64,000 nt of DNA from positions 1,993,165 through 2,057,164 of the forward strand of contig NW_004450565.1 of assembly GCF_000321225.1 (NCBI RefSeq), read 5' to 3'. Both the position numbers and the translations under genes were made by a program. Shown here in pieces: positions 59,801-64,000 of this stretch (its first letter is position 1; each line of letters opens with the position of its first letter). The notes beneath the pieces were generated by a model. It did no database searches. It was not told where the DNA came from and saw only the letters and a program-made list of their open reading frames with translations. The DNA is from Odobenus rosmarus divergens (Eukaryota > Chordata > Mammalia > Carnivora > Odobenidae).

Positions 59801-61518
59801 GTGATGGCCCCACACACAGCCCTACTTTGCTTACAGCCCATCGAAATGTGGTTTAATGTGCACTTCACCTAAATTCCACTCTTTCCCAAAACCCACAGCA
59901 ACACTAGCCTTTCATTGGCAAGGTGCCCACAGTTCCTCTGGGGTGTGTCTCCCTCGTGGCAACAAACCAATAAACCTGACTTCGTTGGACTACAGGTGCT
60001 TCCTGATGGCTGCAGGCTGATTAGGCTAAGACAAACATGGAGAATTTGAAACGATGGTGAAACGAGCAAGAAGAAAAGCCAAGTAGGAGCTGGATACAGG
60101 GCCCTAACTAAGCCTGGGGGTCTGGGCCAAACCCAGGGCCAGAGATAAACCTAGGAGCCACAGGCATCAAGATGGGAACTAAAGCTGTGTGTGCATGAGA
60201 CCGCCCATGGAAAAGCCATGGAGTGAGGGGACAAGGGGCCTAGGCCTGAACCTCAGGCAGCTCCAGTAGCCGAAAGGCTGCTGCAGAGGACGCATCAGCA
60301 AAGCAAACCAAGACAAGATGGCCAGGGAGCGGGAAGAGATGACTACAGGGCCTGGGGACTGTGAGGCAAGAGCTCCTAAAGTCTAACTCTGATCAGGTCA
60401 CCACAGATCCATCTGTGGCCCTCGCTCTCGTATGTACCACAATTTTGATTTTGTGATCTCTAAAGATTGACTCATGCTAATCAATTCATGAGACCCTGAT
60501 GTCATTTTCAGAATGCCAGCTTAGTAATTTGCAGTGAGACATAACCACTCAGCACGCTGACACTCTCTACTCTGGGTCAGCACCTTCCTTCCCTAAAGAT
60601 AAATGCACGTGGGTGACTAGCTGCTCTCAGAAGGCCTCTGGCTGAGCATGGGATCAGAACCAGGGACTAAGAAGCCAATGACCTGGAGCTACAATATAAT
60701 CAGTGACCTAGAGCATACCCCGCAGGGTCTCCATGGGAGACAAAATCCCAGATGTTGAGATTTGTGGAAAGGACTGCTTACAGAGAGGAGAGCAGGAGCT
60801 GGTGAGGCACCCAGCGACTACCAACAGTCCTCCAGATGGAGGAATCGGAGAAAAACTGATACCAGAGCCCAGCGAGAACTGAGGACGTCAAGGAGGTCCT
60901 AGGGTGGGAGTCACAGCTATGGAAGGAGCAGGAGGAAACACCCCAGTCTCTCGCTCCGTCCGTGACGCCTTCCACTGGTGAGCCCTGCTGGCGGGCAGCA
61001 AGGAAGTCAGGGGCAGGCAGGAAGCAGGCGTACCGTCCAGAGCACGCCACAGGGCAGCACAGGGTGGATCTGAAGATTCCAAAGAGAAACTAAGCAGCAC
61101 GGGGGCTATGGTGACCATGAGCATTTTCCCTTCTCACTGTGCATGGCTGCCCTCTTGACCAGGTGCCATCTGCACAAACCAGAAGTGTGTACTGTTGAGT
61201 CCAGATACCTTCTTGTCTGCACCAGTGCTGGAGAAACACTCTGGGCCCCTCAGAAACACTTCTCCCAGAGACCATGCAGGGATGGTGAGTAGTCCAATGC
61301 AGGGTGCCAGACCAGCTTTGAGCACCAAAGGCTGATTTAACTGTAATTCAGCCTCAGTTAGGCAAGTGCAGAATTGATCCCAGAATCTAAAAACTTTTAA
61401 TAGGTTCCCAGACTGATACCTGATGTAATGGCTCAGGTCAAATCTCAAACTCCGAATGGACAAGTCCTGGCAATTCTGGACTTAAATCAGTGCTAGAAAC
61501 TGACCTGTCAGGGCTGGC
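56858..61518. other. Intron 2 segment of 4.7 kb, mostly unassigned
   Basis: No exon or SINE. C-rich sequence lies at 57.1-58.2 kb. At about 59000-59220 the words 'gaagccattgaagacataag' and 'gatggtggcctgggctcggt' resemble an old interspersed mammalian repeat of unsure class. Overlapping open frames of 60-130 codons have no recognised domain. Confidence 0.45.
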
Positions 61519-61711
61519 GGGGCACCTGGGTGGCTCAGTCACCATCTCCAACTCTTGGTTTCGGTTCAGGTCATGATCTCAGGGTCGGGGGATCAAGCCC
61601 ACATCAGGCTTTGAGCTCAGCAGAGAGTCTGCTTCGGATTCTCTCTCTCCCTCTGCCTCCCCCCCTCAACCCCGTTCTCTAAAATATATAAATAAATCTT
61701 TAAAAAAAAAA
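61519..61711 (+). mobile_element. CanSINE
   Basis: Head 'ggggcacctgggtggctcag', 'tcaggtcatgatctcagggt' block, CT body and 'tatataaataaatctttaaa' end. Located about 400 bases downstream of exon 2. Confidence 0.93.
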
Positions 61712-62131
61712 CCTGACATGTCCATTCACCTAGAAACAAGGAAACACACACCTCTCTCTACAGACACACTTAACTCCATGCAAGGTTTCCATGTGGCAAG
61801 ATCTTTAACTTACACAAGCACTTAAGTTGTAGAGTGGAGCTTTTCAATTATAAGAGTATCGAATTTTTATGTCAAAGATGAGAGGTGGAAAGAGAAGACA
61901 AACTCCAGAAAGCTGGCCACTCTTCCCCCAATGCCAACTTACACACGTCTGAGCTACCCACTCCAGGGTGCCTCTCTTACGTCCCACCTGACTGTCCCAA
62001 ATGTCATCACGAGGACTTAGCAGCATTTAAGGTTTATGTACCACTACTCTACAGTTGTTCCTGTAAGATCAGCCTCTGCTGGCGCAGGCTGCTGCCACCG
62101 TCCATGACTGCGAAATGTAGGTAAGACTCAC

Positions 62132-62282
62132 TTTTTTCTACAATCTTTAATTTCTGGAAGCTTTCCAGCACTTCCCCATTTAGTATTCGGGGTAAGAAGT
62201 CCCGGATCTGCATTACTTCGGTTGTCAGCCGTTCCAGGTCCTTCTTTCTGACTTTAACGAATTCCTCTTTAGTCCCCACGCG
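62132..62282 (-). CDS. HSF2BP: HSF2BP coding exon 2 (residues 13-62, split codon 63)
   Basis: The acceptor 'tgttcttttag' at 62283-62293 precedes the exon and the donor gtgagt follows it at 62131. The translation contains VGTKEEFVKVRKKDLERL and then TTEVMQIRDFLPRILNGEV, nearly identical to human residues 14-50. This is the N-terminal helical, coiled-coil part, which in the known protein mediates oligomerisation and BRME1 binding. The exon ends one base into codon 63. Human position 14 is Met; here it is Val (GTG), so translation must start in exon 1. Confidence 0.95.
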
Positions 62283-62954
62283 CTAAAAGAACAAGCAGAT
62301 TTTAACAGCGTTACATCTCTGTCCGGACGACTGCGGCGCGAGTCGGCGGGCTTCCTTCCTTCGACACCTCCTGCTCATAAAGGCTTCAGAAGCACGTCGT
62401 TACCCAACGTGCCCTCTGCTCTGCAGGCTTCAAAGTGGGAGCCAGTTTTTGTTTCTCATCTGCCCCCGAGGCCCTCCCCCGAAAGCCAAAGGAGATGCCA
62501 GCCGCTGTTTCTGTCCGTCCAGGCGCCCAGCTCCCGGGGAGGAAGCCAAGTTCACCGGCTCCCACTCAGGGCGCCCCCCCCCCCCCCCCCGTTAGCCTTC
62601 TCCACACTTCGAGGGTGTCAGGCCACAAACAGAGGCACGGGCAGGCTGGGGGACCTTCAGCGAACGCCGTGAGCGGGGTCTCTCCCCGCTCCCGCGCAGC
62701 GGAGGCCACAGCGTCGGCACCTGCGGCCCGCGCTGTCCCCGCACCTGGCACTGAGGGCCGGGCTCGGGCCACACGTCCCACCGTCGCGCCCCCTGCCCCA
62801 GAGCGCAGCCCCCGCACGCTCGGCGACGGGGGCCCCCGCCAGGCCCCAGCCCCACCCCGGGGGCCACCCTGCCACGGACGAGGCCCAGGGCAGGCCGGGG
62901 AGCCACTGGGCAAGACCAAGCGGGTCGCCACACAGGCCGGGCCTCCTCACTGAC
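62283..62954. other. HSF2BP intron 1 (672 bases)
   Basis: Bounded by the exon 1 donor and exon 2 acceptor. GC-rich on the exon 1 side with a run of C at about 62574-62591. The several long open frames on both strands result from GC richness. Confidence 0.85.
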
Positions 62955-62990
62955 CCGGAAGGCCTCCTCAGCGCCGCCGGCCTCGCTCAT
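62955..62990 (-). CDS. HSF2BP: HSF2BP coding exon 1 (residues 1-12)
   Basis: The ATG at 62990-62988 opens a short exon encoding MSEAGGAEEAFR, co-linear with human MGEAGAAEEACR. The exon ends after CGG at 62955 and is followed by the donor gtcagt. The codon phase at the junction is 0, which matches exon 2 (next residues R-V-G-T-K, human H-M-G-T-K). It lies inside the CpG-rich promoter. The open frame running on from this ATG past the donor is only intron read-through. The start is chosen by homology and by position at the CpG island; no other in-frame ATG is needed. Confidence 0.9.
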
Positions 62991-63015
62991 GGCCGCCGCC
63001 GCAGCCTCGGCTCCC

Positions 63016-63027
63016 TGCGCCTGCGCA
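63016..63027. promoter_or_regulatory. NRF1-like binding site
   Basis: The sequence tgcgcctgcgca is a near-palindrome matching the NRF1 consensus YGCGCAYGCGCR except for a base in the centre. It lies about 26 bases upstream of the HSF2BP ATG inside the CpG island, a usual place for NRF1 sites. Binding is inferred only. Confidence 0.45.
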
Positions 63028-63550
63028 GCGGCGCGCCCTCTGACCCCTCACGCCCGAAAGCGCGGGAATGCGTCCACACTGGCGTCGGAAAACGGAGAGC
63101 AGCGAGGCTCAAACCTCGAAGAGTTCGAGCGGCATTCTCGGCCCCGCGCGCGAGGGTTGGGGTCGGAGAGATTCCGCGTCGGCTTTCCTGGCTTAACCGG
63201 ATTTTTAAACTCGTTAACTGCAAAGTAGAAGGACGGTGAGACCCAAGTGTAAGTGTCCAGTTAAATAAGTCGAACTGGACCTTTCCTGTTTGGCAAGGGA
63301 CGCTACACTAAGGGACGATGCTTTCAAGGGCACCGCCCGCACGGGGTTGGCGACTATGCTCCCTCGCTGGGCTCTAAGCTCCATTGGCAAGGCTCGAAGC
63401 CTTCTGACAGCAAGCTCCTCATCTGCCCTGGATAGGGAAGGTCAGTCCAGCTATCTGGCTAAGCAACTGAGACGACCACCATGAATTGGAAGATGCCATC
63501 TCATCCATTCACTTGCCCCCACATGCCCACCGAGTTTGCAAATTAGGGTG

Positions 63551-63621
63551 CAGCCTGTGGGTTCAAATGTACTGGGTTATTGCACAACCAGCCTGTGGGT
63601 TCAAATGTACTGGGTTATTGC
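63551..63621. repeat. Two-copy direct repeat, 38-bp period
   Basis: A 33-base unit starting cagcctgtgggttcaaatg occurs at 63551-63583 and identically at 63589-63621. Confidence 0.95.
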
Positions 63622-63719
63622 GGGCGGCCAACACCAGAGTCCTCTGAATATTCTCCAGGCCTGGGAACAGACTCACAAGTACACGCTCTGAATCTCTGCA
63701 CCCATGCCGGGACCTGTAC

Positions 63720-64000
63720 CAGCCCATCATCCCCTGCATCTGTCCGTGTACCTGCCTCTGTCGCTGCCATCCCCTGCACCAGGATCTGCCCCTGCCATCC
63801 CCTGCAGAGACCTGACCCTGACCCTGCCATCCCTTACACTGGAAACTGTCTCTGCCATCACCTGGACTGGGACCTGCCCCTTCCATCCCCTGCAAAGAGC
63901 TGACCCTGACCCTGTCCCTGCCTTCCGGGGCACCGAGACCTGCCTCTGCCATCCCCTGCAAAGAGCTGACCCTGACCCTGTCCCTGCCTTCCGCTGCACC
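63720..64000. repeat. Minisatellite running off the right edge
   Basis: Repeated 'ctgccatcccctgca' and 'ctgaccctgaccctg' words form degenerate units. The last two are 66 bases apart and nearly identical (gacctgcc at 63871 and 63937). Open frames across it on either strand are repeat products, not genes. Confidence 0.85.

Larger units (their letters stand above)
4506..62990 (-). other. HSF2BP: HSF2BP gene locus (exons 1-7; 3' end outside window)
   Basis: This span covers all recognised coding exons of HSF2BP (MEILB2), the heat-shock-factor-2-binding protein. It is known as a germline protein that binds BRCA2 and BRME1 and helps load RAD51 and DMC1 at meiotic double-strand breaks. The seven exons have 36, 151, 104, 150, 133, 118 and 104 coding bases and join to 265 codons plus one base. 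Every junction keeps the frame, and the residue count matches the human protein exactly to Ser265. Introns are large: about 12 kb between exons 2 and 3, 11 kb between 3 and 4, 11.5 kb between 5 and 6, and 21 kb between 6 and 7. They are packed with SINEs and L1s. The remaining ~69 codons (end of the armadillo domain) were looked for in 1-4505 and not found. Intact exons and clean splice sites argue for a functional gene, not a pseudogene. Confidence 0.95.
62560..63200 (-). promoter_or_regulatory. CpG-rich promoter region of HSF2BP
   Basis: The stretch around exon 1 is strongly GC- and CpG-rich (many gcgc, ccgc and cgcg words), unlike the AT-rich introns, and has no TATA-like box near the ATG. 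It includes a C-run at about 62574-62591. Such islands usually mark broad promoters. In human this island is shared with divergent RRP1B, but no plus-strand RRP1B exon is visible here. Extent is judged by eye. Confidence 0.75.

Noticed and set aside
62435..62953. Plus-strand open frame of 172 codons in HSF2BP intron 1
   Set aside because: Pro/Ala/Arg-rich, low complexity and on the strand opposite to the gene in a CpG island; a shadow of GC-rich DNA, not a gene.
63563..63999. Minus-strand open frames of 90-132 codons with repeated Gly-Met-Ala/Gln-Gly units
   Set aside because: They are translations of the minisatellite and carry no independent evidence.

Overview
This is a nuclear segment of a carnivoran mammal. 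The clearest evidence is about 35 copies of a tRNA-derived SINE (CanSINE). Its head, its 'gcctgggtggctcag' A-box region, its CT-rich body and its 'aaataaataaaatctt' tail look like the form found in arctoid carnivores (bears, seals, mustelid relatives) rather than dog or cat. Carnivore-type L1 3' ends support this. I cannot name the species.

The only protein-coding gene I can support is HSF2BP (MEILB2), on the minus strand. Seven coding exons run from the initiator ATG at 62990 (exon 1) down to exon 7 at 4506-4609. Joined in order they give 265 complete codons plus one base, in frame, without stops or indels, co-linear with residues 1-265 of the 334-residue human protein. The last ~69 codons are not in the window and should lie beyond its left edge. 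The product is a meiotic scaffold that brings BRCA2 to recombination sites together with BRME1. Exon 1 sits in a CpG-rich promoter (about 62.56-63.2 kb) with an NRF1-like element.

The rest is intron and 5' flank filled with retroelements. From left to right: old and young L1 3' pieces (0.6-3.8 kb); exon 7; SINEs; a minus-strand L1 (9.4-11.15 kb); 4.7 kb without recognisable content (11.15-15.9 kb); a nearly complete but decayed plus-strand L1 with SINE insertions (16.1-22.6 kb); further L1 pieces and an MLT1-like LTR up to exon 6 (25.6 kb); a class I endogenous retrovirus pol relic split by a SINE and a MER20 DNA transposon (30.2-32.4 kb); an L1 with a twin-priming inversion (33.45-35.64 kb); exon 5 (37.3 kb); an L2-like relic (38.2-38.7 kb); exon 4 (39.1 kb); a stack of three SINEs at one target (40.05-40.65 kb); a deeply nested L1 region holding a PEBP1 processed pseudogene (43.1-48.5 kb); exon 3 (50.1 kb); a quieter intron 2 with a SINE carrying a 5S rRNA fragment (56.7 kb); exon 2 (62.2 kb); the promoter; and a minisatellite at the right edge.

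No new multi-gene system is visible. The best unusual items are the 5S-rRNA/SINE chimera, the twin-primed L1, the repeated SINE insertions at one site, and the nested PEBP1 retrocopy. RRP1B, the head-to-head neighbour of HSF2BP in human, has no recognisable first exon in the 1 kb upstream.
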